Shown: positions 19,923 through 33,167 of the stretch, piece after piece
How positions within the stretch are numbered: position 1 is the stretch's first letter
Layout: each line of letters starts with the position of its first letter
Assembly (NCBI GenBank): GCA_008638375.1
Contig: CM018038.1
Span: forward strand, 30,106,753 to 30,170,752
Origin: Nyssa sinensis
Lineage: Eukaryota > Streptophyta > Magnoliopsida > Cornales > Nyssaceae
DNA: 64,000 bases
Direction: 5' to 3'
Program-made: the position numbers and the translations under genes
Notes under the pieces: generated by a model
The model's input: only the letters and a program-made list of their open reading frames with translations
The model's database searches: none
Told to the model about the DNA's origin: nothing

Positions 19923-22900
19923 TGTTATGGGCAAAATTTGAGCCCAACCTAAGGGCAATTGACTCTTAACTAGAGGGTAAAACACTAGATCAACCTAGTC
20001 AAGTGTATTAAAATACATGCCATTTTTTTTTTTTATAAATCATTATTAATTGAATTCATTTTGTAACCATGATTGTCCTTATTGAAGTCTCGTAAAAGAA
20101 ATTCAATAAAATTATACTTTCTTTAGGTGTAACTATATAATAAATGTCCATTAGTGCTATACAAGATATATAATAGAGTTACATTGTTCACAATTGACTC
20201 TACTTTCTACTGATACAAGTATGTAGATACAATGTGACTAAATAAAAGGGTACAAGCACCTTTGAACGATGAGTGAACTACATCAATGTAAAATCAAATA
20301 CTACTGTAGTTTCTATCCATCTCCAAATGCTCCAGCAATTGTGATATACCAATCCAATACCTATCATTCCCATAAACATTAAGGGGGAGCCATAACGCTC
20401 AGTAGGGTTTCTCAAAACACACAAGCAAGTAGCGTACAAAAAACTAATACTAGTTTGAAGAGGAATATTCCTAATAAACAGTATGCAACATAGGCACCCA
20501 ACAAGTATCATATAATAATCCACATTTATAGATTCACTAATCATTAGGAGATGATATAATTCAATGTTCCATAAGAGTAGAAAAATGAACAATATAACGT
20601 TATTATGCATCCAAGTATACCTGTCCCATAACGAATGTCATTTCCTGTTCAAAGAAATATTAGCAACAATATATATCTAATGTATACAATCCATAACACA
20701 ACTATAAGATCAAGTGTATATCATCTATCAATATAATCAATGCAATAGACCTATGCTCTAGGCATGTACACTTTTATAAATGCATTATGTAATGCTTTAT
20801 GATATAGTGTTTCTGCTTTAATATACGTAAGGCCCCCGTTAAGCCCATTCTAAACATACGGGTCTACAGACTCAATACTTGACGTGTCATTCATGGGCTA
20901 CTAATCCAATAGGACAAGCAACCTCCCGCACTGGGTTTCAGCTCGGTCGAAGGAGAAATTCTGTCCTAATCACAAGAATCCAAGTAATAAGGATGATCAC
21001 CATCCATCTACGAATAATTTATTTGATCTCATTATGTCTTTGTGCAAAATGAAATGCACCAAATCCATATATATAATAAGAGAATCCATCTAACATCTTA
21101 AGGAATAGAATAACAGAGCCTAGACATTATTGCATCCACATTACGCACATAAATGATAATAGGTGTAGTAAAACATCTAGACAGTCAAGCTATAAGGGTC
21201 CAATAATAAACATGTGGTAATAACCAATCAAGATGTAACTGTAGGAAAATACTTCTTAAGTTATTCATGTTTCAGTATTAAATGTATTATGAGTTTATAA
21301 TTTAGCTTGTAGGATCGCCTTGGCCCAAATTACATAGGTTTGATGTCAGTTTCATAAATTCTCTAGTGTCAATCATTCTGTAACCTATACATAAAGTGTT
21401 TATTTTTCCAAACAGATGCTAAAAATGGATTCTTAGATCTAAAAAACCCTAAAGAGGTCATATCCCAAAGATTTTATACCGTTTAGATGACTTTTATAAT
21501 TCTAATAGTACTTCTATAATGTACTGACACCGGTTTCATGCCCATGGAAGCATTATCTCACAAAACAGACCTTAAAAACATATGCAATAGGTCCAAAAAC
21601 CTTAAGGTAGGTCTCCTTATGTTTTATTTCTCTTTTACATGTTTGTTCTATACTGAAGGGTATTATTGTAATTTTACTGATACAAGTAATCACGTCTACC
21701 AAGACTATGTCTTACTAAACGAACCGAGAAGGTCCAACAACCCTTATGTAGGTCTTCTTCGATCTTAATTTACCATTTTGATATTTGTTTAATGCCTAAG
21801 GAAATTATTGTAATTTTACACATTCATGTGAGATCAACGTCGTGTCCAAATTTTCTATTTCTGACATTGTATTTGGATTCCGGGCATCTAAGAACCTTGG
21901 AGACACTCTTTCTAAATTTTAATTAGTCACTCATGTACTCAATTTATTTCTGGGGACAATATTGTCATTTTACAAATTTAGGTGGGACTACCATTGGGTC
22001 ATAATTTCCTTAATTTGACATCATATTTGAATTTAGGGTGTCCAAAAACCTTGGAGACGCCTCTTTTGGATTTTAATTAAGCAATTAATTATTCAATCTA
22101 ACTCTAGGGGTAAAATTATCAATTTTCTAATTTAAGCGGAACCATCACCAGATCCCAATTGTCTAATCTGACATTATATTCACATTCTAAGTATCCAAAA
22201 CTTTAGACTAGCCCCTTTCGAATTTTTAATTGGCATTAGAATTGTTTAATTTATCACTAAAGATATTTTTGTCATTTTAAACATTTATGTAGGACCAATT
22301 TGGGTCTTCAAATGTCCAAACGAACCTCACCATTGAGTCTGGGATGCCTAAAAACCTTAAGAATGTACCTTTTAAAATTGGGTAAATTACACTGATCTCC
22401 CCTAAGGTTTCTGACCATTACAAGGACCTCTCTTGAGGTTTCTAAAATGATATTAACCTTCTTCCAACCTTATTTTTTTTTTAAAATGACAAAAATACCC
22501 CTTTCATTTATTTATTTATTTATTTTGTATTTTTAAAATTTTGACCAATTTTTTCTAACTTTTTTTGATGTTCAAATAATATTAATTAAAATTTTATTTG
22601 ACTAAAAAAATATAAGTTATTTATCTTAATTTTATTTTTTTTATATAGAATGAAGAAAATATTTTAAAAAGTTAGAAAAGGTCAAACTTTAAAAAATTCA
22701 AAAAATAAATAAAGGAAAGGGCCATTTTTTTTTTATTTTTGAAAAAAATTAAAGTTAGAAGGGAGGTTTTTGTAGTTTGTTAATAAAAGTAGAGGAGGTC
22801 AGTGTCATTTCAGAAACCTTAAGGGAGGTCCTAGTAATTATCAAAAACTTCAGGGGACGTTAGTATAATTTACCTTTTTAAATTTAATTTGCATAAAAAT

Positions 22901-23930
22901 TTCAATTTTATCAAGTAATGGAATTTTTGTAATTTTAGTCCCCAAGAACCGGTTCAACATTAAACTAGTTCTAGTCTAGATTGCATCCTAATGAAGACTA
23001 GTTTCGAGAGAACTAGTCAAGACTAACCGCATAACCAATCAACCAATCAACCCAAGCCCAGAAGTAAGGTCCAAACTTGCTGCCTACACCAATGACCAAA
23101 CCTGCAACCCGGTTGATTGGCTTGGTCAACATTGACCGTTGACTAGTTGACATACCAGTGCCAATTGTCTTATCCAACATCGGTCATCGAAAAATCAAAT
23201 TTCAGATTTTTTTCTTGTTTATTTTTCTTCCCCCTTTCCTTCTATTCACCATCAAACAACCTTGAGGACAGTTTACAATGGATTTCGTTGGATGAAACCC
23301 TTCGAACTCTTGAGGAAAAATGGTAGTCCCGATCTTTCGGTGATTACGGTCCTCGCCATTTCTCTATGTTTTGGCCTCTAGTTTTGATCCCTTTTGCTTC
23401 AAGTTTTCTCTGATATTTATTTGAGACCTAAAGGGACATAATCATGGTCTAAAACGTACTGGAAATCCATCAAAATCCCTCTTAAAACTAAAACTAGATT
23501 TGCAAACTTCATTGCGTCGTACATATATATAGTCACAGAACACACCTACTATTCATACTATCATGCACAAAACTCACCATTTTCTTATCCTTACTACTCT
23601 GGAACTAGTCCAAGGCACATCCATCATTGGTTCAATTAGAAAGCCAATCGTGGGTCTCTTTATACAAACACACACAACAGCACACACTTTTATACACGTA
23701 AACATACATTCACATACATATTATGCATGTAAACATCATGTTAGCAGCCTTATACGATGTCTAAAATGTCCCTGCTGTACTTTTATGCGTTGTCATTGTA
23801 GAGAGAAGTTAGAGAGAAAGAATTTCATAGAAGCTTCCATTGCAGCTACTATTGCAGCCCATATTTTCCTTCCTCCTCTTTCTTCCTTCTCTTCCTTTTC
23901 TCCTTCTTTTCATTGCGTCTATGTTGTCAC
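19923..23930 (-). mobile_element. Noncoding LTR-like insertion M
   Basis: The left end, TGTTATGGGCAAAATTTGAG, aligns with the left ends at 48,187 and, inverted, with 29,220. The block ataacgctcagtagggttt (20,393) is shared with J (48,678). Blocks with repeated accct..cctt and aaattttgg..ccttggaga follow (21,300-22,350), then ccaagaaccggttc (22,942) and a CA-rich stretch (23,650-23,740). It carries a nested foldback element at 22,381. Orientation is reversed; its 5' end is not resolved because insertion K starts at 23,931. No coding potential. Confidence 0.5.
22381..22874. mobile_element. Foldback element with long terminal inverted repeats (Mutator-like MITE)
   Basis: It opens GGTAAATTACACTGATCTCC and closes with an inverted copy ending TATAATTTACC; the homology extends about 90 bp inward on each side (for example cctcccttaaggtttctgaaatga inverted against tctaaaatgatattaacc). 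The flanks are TTTAAAATT and TTTAAATTT, near-identical 9-mers as expected for Mutator-type target duplication. It has no coding capacity. Confidence 0.65.
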
Positions 23931-26720
23931 TGTCACGACCCAAAACCCACCTTGTGTGGATTAGGGATCAGTGACCGACACTGTCACTCAGACAGGTCGT
24001 ATAAAATCAAATGAATTGCACAAAAATGATAAATTTTTTTTTTTATTAAATGTGAAAGCTACAAATATGCAACTCATCTGATAACAAATCAAACTCTAAC
24101 AATCATTAATAAGATGATCTCTAAGTATAATTTCAACATCACAAATCACCATTCAAGTCTAATATTATTTCTAGTCACTATATCACAATATCTAATATTA
24201 ACATTAACCTTACAGGATATATACATTCAAATTATGACTTGGAGCTTATACATCATCAACGTTACCCACACACACATCACTAGCTCCACTAGTTGTTATC
24301 ATTGCACTTTCTTCCATATTGTGTTACTTGAAAAACTGTTGTAAATCTGGAATGAGCTAACTTACCTTAGTAAGTAAATCCTTTACTCTGCTATGGGTTA
24401 CACAAGGGTGTATACTAAGAGAATAATCATAGGATTTCTAACTTAAAGGGATTGGCCATCAGGCCAGAATAACACAGTTCACAAAGGGTTCACAAATGAA
24501 TAAAAATGACTAAGCAAGGTAACATGCACAAATGTATCAACATATGATGTTTAGCTTCCCAAATCAAGAGATTCAAATTGAATACAAAAGATAAGCCTCA
24601 AAGACATATTTCACATTTAAGGATGAGATCATCAGATAAACAAATAATGTGGAATCCAACATATACAAATTGAGTCTAATAGATGCTATCACAAATAGGG
24701 CCCAGCTACCCTAAATAGCGCACTCATCTAGGTTCACCATTTATCTCTGGGTTTCCCTAAATGGCACCAAGAGCTCTTATCAAATAATCATGTCCTCATT
24801 AGACTAAGTGTTGGGTATCATTCCCAAACACTGACCCGTAAGTCATTAGTATCTAAAGAATCAAGATGGGTGTTGTGACAGACACAACTCTTGAGTACTC
24901 AAGATAATGTCATTAACAAGGATTCCACAAGGTATGTATATATACATAGGTTACAATGTCCATAACAAAAGGAATCACAATGATCACAAAGATAATATAT
25001 AGTCAAAGAGTCAAAGGACTCATAGATGTTCACGACAAATAAGATATCAACAATCACAAATTTTCACATAATGAAAACACAATAATCAATAGTTTATGGA
25101 CTTGAAGCAGTTACAAATATACAATTTCAAGAAACAACGATTGGTAGCTATACAAATAGGCCATATTAGTAGAGTAAAAGTCCACATATTAGAGTTTGGG
25201 TTTACTTATATTGGGTTCTTAGCATTGCATTCCCATACTAGTGCCATAGTAGCTATCCCATAGCCTTGTTCCATTTTCCATCATTTGGATAGTCCTATAT
25301 TCATGGATCAAAAATACATTGCATACTACATTAGTATTTATTCTAATTCTAAACATTCTTATCCAGCATTTTTAAGTTCTTTTGAACTTAATCCGATTGA
25401 TTAAGAGGTTCATAAATTCCCAATTTAAGATTTCCCAATGCTTTATAGCTTATTTAGCCCTTTGAGGGCATAATGGTAATTTCTCCATTTTAATATCCCA
25501 TATTTCTTTGTACACGATTTTATGTATTCAGGATTCATTTTTAAGTCTAATTAGTACTTATAACATTCACGTGGACCTGTTAATTTCATCTATACACTTC
25601 TGGTAACTTCATTAAGTCTTGATATCATATTCGTCATTTTTACGTTTGTTATCAGGTCTTATTTTTCTAAAAATGACGTCACCGTCAAGTCCAAAATATC
25701 GAATATAATTAATTTAGGTTTTTTCGAATCTTAATTTGCATGTATGTGACTTACATTAAGCCTAGGGGATTTTTTTTTTTAATTTTACACTTTCACATTT
25801 CACATTTTTCGATTTTTTTTTTTTGCTTAAACGGACTCCACTATTGAGTCCGGAATATCAAAGACAGTCAAAATATGTCATTTCTACTATTTAAATGGCT
25901 TTTGGATTGCTGAGGGCAAAATAGTAATTATGAAATTTCACGTGTCTATATTTTTTGGATTTCGTTTCACAAAACGGATCCCACCATTGGATCTGGAATG
26001 TCCCAAAATGTTAAAGTATGTATTTTCATAGTCATCAACACTTAATTAATTATTAGGACATATTAAAAATTATTTCAATTTGCTCGTTCATATTTTTTGG
26101 GATTTAGTTTTACAAATCAGACTTTGCTGTTGAGTTCGGGATGCTTAAAAATATTTGGTTGCACTATTGTTTCATTTTAATTGGCCTTCATTTGGCCTAT
26201 TTATGGCCTAAGGGCATTTTGGCAATTCCTTTATAATTAAAAGGATTTAAAATTAATATTTAATTAATTTTTTGGACCAATCTGTAATTATCCGAACTGT
26301 TGGGGGTCATTTCATAATTAAAAAAAATATTTGGGGTTTAAATTATAATTTTAAAAACTTTAAAACTCTAAACCATTCGGTTCAGTTACGTTCCAAGTGA
26401 ACCAGTCCAAAACAAAGGTGAACCAACTAGTTCAGTTTGGTCCATGACGTCATGCTGACGTCAGCCTTATATTTCTTTTTCTAAGACAAAATGATGTAAT
26501 TTCAATTAAGGTCCAAACCCATTGAAAATTCAGTCAAGACCTAACCTAAGATTTGATCTGAGACTTGACAGGCACAGTGTTTTTTTTCCTCATTTCTTCG
26601 ACGAGGGTTCCGGTCACCTTCTCCGGCATCGGCGACTGTCGGCGACCATTTCTGGAGACCAAATCAATGGGGGTTCGAATATGTTTTTGATGAGGATTCC
26701 ATATATGGTGTTGGTTTCTT
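23931..26720 (-). mobile_element. Noncoding LTR-like insertion K, 5'-truncated
   Basis: The left end TGTCACGACCCAAAACCC is a 3' end in reverse orientation; at the expected distance inside (24,350) is the acceptor-like region gagctaacttacc. Blocks of the ggactcc..attgagtccgg type follow (25,830-26,150), then a block with gggttccggtcacc (26,604). Its 5' part is missing at about 26,720, where insertion L begins in the opposite orientation. Confidence 0.5.
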
Positions 26721-29220
26721 GATTTGGTGTTCTTGGTCACAAAATAAGTGTAACCTTATTCTTGAATTTGGGAATTTATGGAAATCCAGACCAATTGGCC
26801 ACAAGAGTAAGAAAGTAGAATTTTGAAAATTATAAAAAGGTTGAATTGATTTGATTAATTTCAATACAATGAACATTTTTAAGAAAATTACAAAAAATTC
26901 TACTTATTTATAAAATTGAAAATAAATGAAATGCAAGAAGAGGCATTCTTGAGATTTTTGAGTATTCCGGACTCAATGACGGGGTCGGTTTGGACATTCG
27001 AAAACCCAGAGTGGTCCCACATAAATACGTAAAATTAAAAAAATCCCCCCAATGACAAATTGAGTAATTCAAAGGCTAATTAAAACCCAAAAGGGCTAGT
27101 CCAATATTTTTGGATGCTCGAAATTCAAATGTAATGTTAGATTGAACGAATTGGGACCTGGTGATGGTCCCACCTAAATTAGTAAATGATAATTATGCCC
27201 CTTAGGCCTAAATTGAACAATTAAATGCAAAATTAGGATCTGGATGACGTGTTTCTAATTTTTTGGATGCTAGGGATTTAAATAGGATATTAGATTGATG
27301 AATCGAGGACATGGGGTTGGTCCCACATGAATATATAAAATTATAATTTTGCCCCTTGGTATGGAACACATATCTGAAGGAATAAATAAAATACAAAAAG
27401 AGTATTCTTAGGATTCTTGGACCTTCTAGATTCGATTCCAAGGTCAGTATTGGGAGAAGTGTCTCGGTAGACGTGAAACTTGCCCTGTAAAATTACAAAA
27501 GTGCACTTGTGGGTTTAAGAGAGTGTCAAATGACTTGAAAATAGTACAAGGAGGCATCTTTATGGTTTTTAAGGCCTGGGAACACAATTTTGATATCCGT
27601 TTGGGACAACAGATACTTATTGTGTAAGCTAATGCATAATTAACCTAATAGAACTTAAAGAATCATTATGAAACCTTAGTATTAAGAATCAGGGTGGCCG
27701 GAGAGTTGAACTTGAAGTGTGTGAGGTTTCTGATACATGTTGTGATAGACACAAGTAGTGTCTCCTTATAGTCGAGTGATGACTGGGACTAAGATCTGAT
27801 TTTGATTGGTTGGTATTGTATACTTGTCATTGATCCTCATGATATAACTATTTTTATTGTGATGCTTGATCATTGTCTACCCTTTTGTCATGATTGTTAG
27901 TATCATTATAATGCTTTACTATTCGTTATACTTGTGTCGTGGATACATTTATAGACACTTTGTGGATTATATGAATCTGTACATTGGGATATCTTGTATT
28001 TCATTATATGACTGTTGATGTGGATGTGGTGTGAACTTGTGTGGCCACCATGTATTGTGAAACGGTAATGATATAGATAGAAATGAAATAGTTGAAGGCT
28101 TGAGAAATGGGAAGTTATGAATGAGCTAATGCCAATTGAGAAAGGGGAAGTTATGAATGAGATAGATCTAAGTTGAGAAATGTAAAGATATGAATATTAC
28201 CGGAGTTTTGTGACAGGGATTACGTTTCCCTTCAGTTTCAAACCATAACCCGCAGGTGGTCATATGTCTCTATCAAGTTAGTAGCCCGAGAAGCACTCAG
28301 GCTTTGCTGGAAGCCATTAAATAGTCTTGAAGGATTGTGAAAGAAGTAGAGACAAATATATGACTTGTCGAGGTTCGATTTATTGTGTTGTGGATTGTGC
28401 TTGTTATAGACATGGATGTGTAATGATTACACTTGTTACTTTATCACACTATTAACTTGTATCGAATACACTATAATTGAATATCATTGTTCTAATTGAA
28501 TTGAACAAGAAATTGAGGTGCTTCATGAGGTTTGTATATATCGATATACCTAAATGCCTTATCATTGTTGTTGTTCCATGTAGAGTGGTATCTTATTCTT
28601 TTGATTGTTATTTCTATACTTGTGATTTGATTGATGATATTACTGTGTGCTTGGGTTTGCATATTGGATATTAAGAAATGTCTTCATCGGACTTGCATTA
28701 GTTTTTGCATGTTGTATGCTTGTGTGTTTTGGGAATCCCTGATGAGCATTTTGGCTCACCCCTACTGTTCATGGGAATGACAGATACTAGATTGGTAGAG
28801 GACAGCTATTGGAGTAGTAAAAGATGGACAGAGACTTGAGTAGCATTGGTTTCAAATAGTTATACTCATTTATTGCATATTGTGAAGGGTGTCTGTACCT
28901 TTCTTTGACATAACGTATATGTTGTATATTGATCGCTAGGGTCAGCTCTGAACTTTACCTTGTTATAAACTGTTAATGAATGTTTTTGGTTTAGTTGCGC
29001 CTTATTATGATCTATTTCATTTAATTCTGTTACAGGACTTGAACATGTTTAATTATGAGAACGAATCAAAATCAATTGAAGGAAAATCGTTTAAAAAAAT
29101 CAACTCTAAAATAAATGGACTATATTAGATTTATTTTATTATGATGATTAGTTTCAATAACCTACCTTTCAGGGTCCCAATCACCCTTTAGTCTGGTCCA
29201 CTCGGGATCGGGGCGTTACA
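26721..29220 (+). mobile_element. Noncoding LTR-like insertion L, 5'-truncated
   Basis: It ends GATCGGGGCGTTACA at 29,220. The reverse complement of 26,730-26,860 matches 50,540-50,690 of insertion J, and its last 240 bp match, inverted, 48,187-48,430, so L and J are the same subfamily. Its 5' end is missing at the junction with K. It is inserted directly upstream of the W of a CACTA transposase segment. The short ORF at 28,477 also appears in J only because the DNA is homologous. Confidence 0.6.
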
Positions 29221-30300
29221 CCACCTATTGGGATGAGGTCACCGAAGAGCAACAACGGGTGCTCCACGAGCACATATTAGTATGTCTTTTATTATTTAAC
29301 TCTATTTAATATTTACATGTGTAATAAAACTCTACTTTAATATGAATATGAAATGATTTTGCAAGAGAAATTTGACATTAACTTACATCTACCTCATGTG
29401 CAAAATGCAATAGATGGCTACCTAGGGGTTCACTTCAGCAACTACTGCCACAAGTTGCACGTGCATCATAAGAAAGAGAAAGATACTGGAAGAGACCCTT
29501 GCAGCAAACCTTATAGAGGGGTGTCGTAGGAAGACTGAGTTCTCTTTTGTGACCAGTGGGATAGTGACGAATTCAAAGTAATCAAATAGCACAATTAATA
29601 GTTTTAAAATATTTTATTTCATATATATATATATATATATTAACAATGTTGAATTGCAAATACAGGAGGTTAGCGTAAGAGATACTGAGAGTATGAGCAA
29701 GAGGAAGGTGAATCACTACGGTGGTTCACGTTCATTGGTACACCATTAGCACAATATGGTAATTATATTAAAAATACAAAATTTCAAAACTTAACTTAAT
29801 AGTGCTATTATTGTTGCAGTGCAACCCAAAAATTAGTGCACTACCCAACCCCACTGATTTATAATATAGGACGCACTTCAACCCCGAGAAGGGTTGGGTG
29901 GACTTAGAGTCGCAGCGGTTATATGTAAGTTTTTACTGTATATATACCACTATTACTAAATTTAAATTTTATAAATATTTGTAATATTTAACATAACATT
30001 TATCATTTTGTAGGAGAAGATGTTCAAGAGGCATGCTCAGTCGACCCCCGAGGGAGAGACCCCAATGACTAGACAAGGGAGGCCATTTTAGGCCAAAGGC
30101 GTGGATGGGTTTAGGGATTAGAGGCCGATGTATGGCGGACATCGACATCATTTTCAGTGGAGACCGACACAAGATTTTAGGTGACCACACAAAGGGCTAA
30201 GGCATCAAAGTGATGCAACACTGAGTTGGAGTAGAAGTTATTCCATCTTGAGGAGACTGTGCAGACACTACTACAGCAGCTGGGAGGCCTTTCTAAATCT
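29221..30300 (+). pseudogene. CACTA-associated Transposase_24-like gene of copy N1, 5'-truncated
   Basis: The plus strand reads YWDEVTEEQQRVLHEHIL, then a probable intron, then EMILQEKFDINLHLPHVQNA and HFSNYCHKLHVHHKKEK (about 29,350-29,490), KVNHYGGSRSL (about 29,705-29,740), TDL-YRTHFNPEKGWVDLES (about 29,855-29,925) and KMFKRHAQSTPEGETPMTRQ (30,016-30,080). Order and content match the plant Ptta/En/Spm transposase family (PF03004) and, exon by exon, the copy at 36,990-38,260. The 5' exons are removed by insertion L; stops are present after RGVS and in the last exon. Enzymatic role in the family is not established for this protein; TNP2/TNPD-type proteins are the presumed transposases. Confidence 0.75.
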
Positions 30301-32215
30301 TGGAAAGTTTAAAAATTGCATCACTTGTTAAAACTAGTAAAATACATGTGCACAAACTTAGGGAACGGAATTTGGTAACTTGATTTATGTCAAAAATAGG
30401 GCATTTTGAGCCTTTGAATGCCCAAAATGCGCGAAAATGGTCAAACAATCACCAAAATGCTTCACACACCTCAAAAATAACAAAATAAACATGTGTAAAC
30501 CTATAGAACACAACTCGGATACCCAGTTTTGTAACTTATGAAAAAAGAGGGACTTAAATGTTGAAAATGAGACATTTTGGACCTTTGGGCGCCCAAAATG
30601 CTTGAAATTGGTCAAACCATCATCAAACCACTTCACACACCTCAAAAATAATAAAATACACGTGCAAACTTATAGAAAATAATTCAGATACCGGTTTGCA
30701 ACTTATGAAACAAAGAGGGACTTAAGTATTAAAAATTGAGTATTTTAGGCCTTTTAGTGCCCAAAATTCTCGAAAATGGTTAAACCACCACCAAATCAAT
30801 AAAAACACCTCAAAAATAATAATATACATGTGTTCAAACTTATAGAACTTAATTTGGATACCTGGTTTGCAACTTATGCAAAAAAGATGGACTTAAGTGT
30901 TGAAAATGGAGCATTTTGGGCCTTTGAGTGCCTAAAATGCCCAAAAATGGTCAAAACACAGCCAAATCAATCCCCACATTTCAAAACTAAGAAGATACAC
31001 ATGCAAAAACTTACAAAACACAATTTGGGCTATGTGCAACCTATACAAAAAAAAAATGGACTTAAGTGTTGAAAACAGAGCATTTTAGGCCTTTGAGCGC
31101 CGAAAATGCCATGAAATAGTCAAACTACCACGAAATTAGTACACACACATCAAAATAATAAAATAAAAGTTCACAAACTTATGGAGCATAATTCCAATAC
31201 CCGATTTAAGTGTCGAAAATTGGACATTTTTGGCCTTTGAGGGCCCAAACTGTTTGAAAATGATAAAACCACCACCAAATCAGTGAAAATGATAAAACCA
31301 CCAAACTAATACAATACACATGAAAAAACTTACAAAACACAATTCCAATATCCAATTTGCATCTTATGCAAAAGAAAAGGGACTTAGGGGTCAAAAATGG
31401 GGCATTTGGGCCTTTGAGTGTCCAAAATTCCCAAAAATGGTCAAAATACCACCAAATCAGTACACACACCTCAAAACTAACAAAATACATGTGCGCAAAC
31501 TTACGAAACATAATTGTCATACCCAGTATGCAAAAAATACAAAAAAAGAGGGATTTAAATGTAAAAAATGAGGCATTTTAGGCCTTTGAGCACCCAAAAT
31601 GCCCGAAAATGGTCAAACTACCACCAAACCTCATCACACACATCAAAGTTAATAACATGACATGAAAAAACTTATGGAACAAAATTCCAATACCCAGTTT
31701 GCAACTTATGCAAAAAAGAAGGACTCAAGAGTAAAAAATGGGGCATTTTGGGCCTTTGAGAGCCCAAATAGCTTGGAAACAATGCAAAAACATGCAAAAA
31801 CTTATAAAACACAATTCCAATATCCAATTTGAAACTTATGTAAATCAAAAGAGACTTAAGTGTCGAAAATAGGGCATTTTGGGCCTTTGAGCGCTCAAAA
31901 TGCCCGAAAATAGTCATACCACAACGAAATCAGTATACACATCTCAAAACTAATAAAATACATGTGCGCAAACTTAAAAAACATAATTTAGATACTTGGT
32001 TTGCAACTTATGCAAAAAAAGAGGGACTTAAGTGTAAAAAATGGGCCATTTTGGAACTTTGAGCACCCAAAATGCCTGGAAATGATCGAACCACCACCAA
32101 ATCACTTCACACACCTCATAGCTAATAAAATATACGTGCACAAACTTACGAAACACAATTTTGATGTCCGGTTTGTAACTTATGCAAAAAAATATGTAAT
32201 TTCATAATTTTTTAT
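30300..32215. repeat. Eleven-unit ~170-bp tandem array with hairpin core (CACTA N1)
   Basis: Units are centred at about 30,400, 30,572, 30,741, 30,911, 31,079, 31,224, 31,398, 31,571, 31,741, 31,872 and 32,044. Each carries a core of the form GGGCATTTTGGGC, an 8-base spacer (CTTTGAGC), then GCCCAAAATGCCC, which is a 13-bp perfect stem in the best units. Each also has aacttatgcaaaaaagaggg and ggacttaagtgt. Related, degraded units in inverted orientation occur at 36,500-36,940. ORFs across the array are frame-by-chance readings of the repeat. Confidence 0.85.
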
Positions 32216-32747
32216 AATATTTTTTTACTCATATCGAACAATTGTGAATTTTTCATTTCAGATTATTGGATTCTTGTGTTGCCAAAGAGTGCACTGAGCT
32301 AGGGCCTGTAACACCTTGAGCCAGTTATGTGGAGCGAATAGGGATAATGGTAATGATTATTGGATAAATTGATTAATAATCACGGGTATTTTTACTTTAG
32401 GCTATTAGTCTATGAATTTGGGGACCAATGCACAAATGTGAGTGATTAGCTATAAATTGGAGGTAATCAATTTCAAGAATATGACTTAATTTCAAAGATT
32501 ATTACTTGATGAAAAAATTATGATTAATGCTAATTGAGGATGAACCCATGAACAATTGTGGAGAAATAGTGCACAAGTACACTAAATTTGGAGTTAAAGC
32601 TACACAAATGAAATGTCTTAATCAAGTATAATAGAAAAATTACATGAGAATTTTGGGAGATAAATATAAGTTTTGCAAGATGATTAAAACACTTAGAATG
32701 CAATGTTACACTTGAAAGAAAAAAAAAGAGAGGAAATAGACCCAGAA

Positions 32748-32821
32748 AGGCTTGGGGTAAGTCTTGAACTCAAAACCATAAGTATTAAGTTTCAAAACCT
32801 TATCACTAGACCACTAAGCCT
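32748..32821 (-). other. tRNA-like sequence 1 in insertion C
   Basis: Seventy-four bases, starting AGGCTT and ending AAGCCT (6-bp acceptor-like stem). They contain TAGTGGTCTAGTGATAAG (A-box/D-arm-like) and GAGTTCAAGACTT (B-box/T-loop-like). It is the most tRNA-shaped of the four, but no proper anticodon stem could be confirmed by eye. It is antisense to the LTR, about 440 bp from its 5' end. Confidence 0.55.
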
Positions 32822-33120
32822 ACTATAGTTACATATGCAACTAGAAATATATTTAACCATCAAATATAGTCATAAATTTCATGCAACCAAATGGAGGTGT
32901 CAAAACCTCATGTTGTTAAAATAGGGTGTCCCCTACCAGTGGACCAATACATCAACCAATATAAACTCATGCAAGAACCCCACTTATATATATATATATA
33001 TATACTATACTATACTATACACAAGATTATGTGTGTTGGCATTCTCATCAACCCAGCCGAGATGATTGAAAAAATTATGTGTGCTGGCATTCTCATCAAC
33101 TTAGCCGAAAAGATTAAGAG

Positions 33121-33136
33121 TAAGAGAGAGAGAAAT

Positions 33137-33166
<30 letters not shown>
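33121..33166. repeat. (GA)n microsatellite in insertion C
   Basis: A nearly pure AG dinucleotide run. Equivalent purine tracts lie at matching places in A (9,360-9,500) and, as CT runs, in B (45,210-45,400). Confidence 0.9.

Positions 33167-33167
<1 letters not shown>

Noticed and set aside
23563..23964. 133-codon ORF with His/Thr-rich middle
   Set aside because: It spans a CA-rich tract and the junction between two insertions (M and K); no domain recognised.
28477..28674. 65-codon ORF resembling the ORF at 48,632 on the other strand
   Set aside because: The similarity is at DNA level between two LTR-like copies (L and J); stops are placed differently and no start or frame is kept.
30385..32207. 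Nine ORFs of 66-104 codons on both strands with similar peptides
   Set aside because: They are readings of the 170-bp tandem unit; frames change between units and both strands are open.
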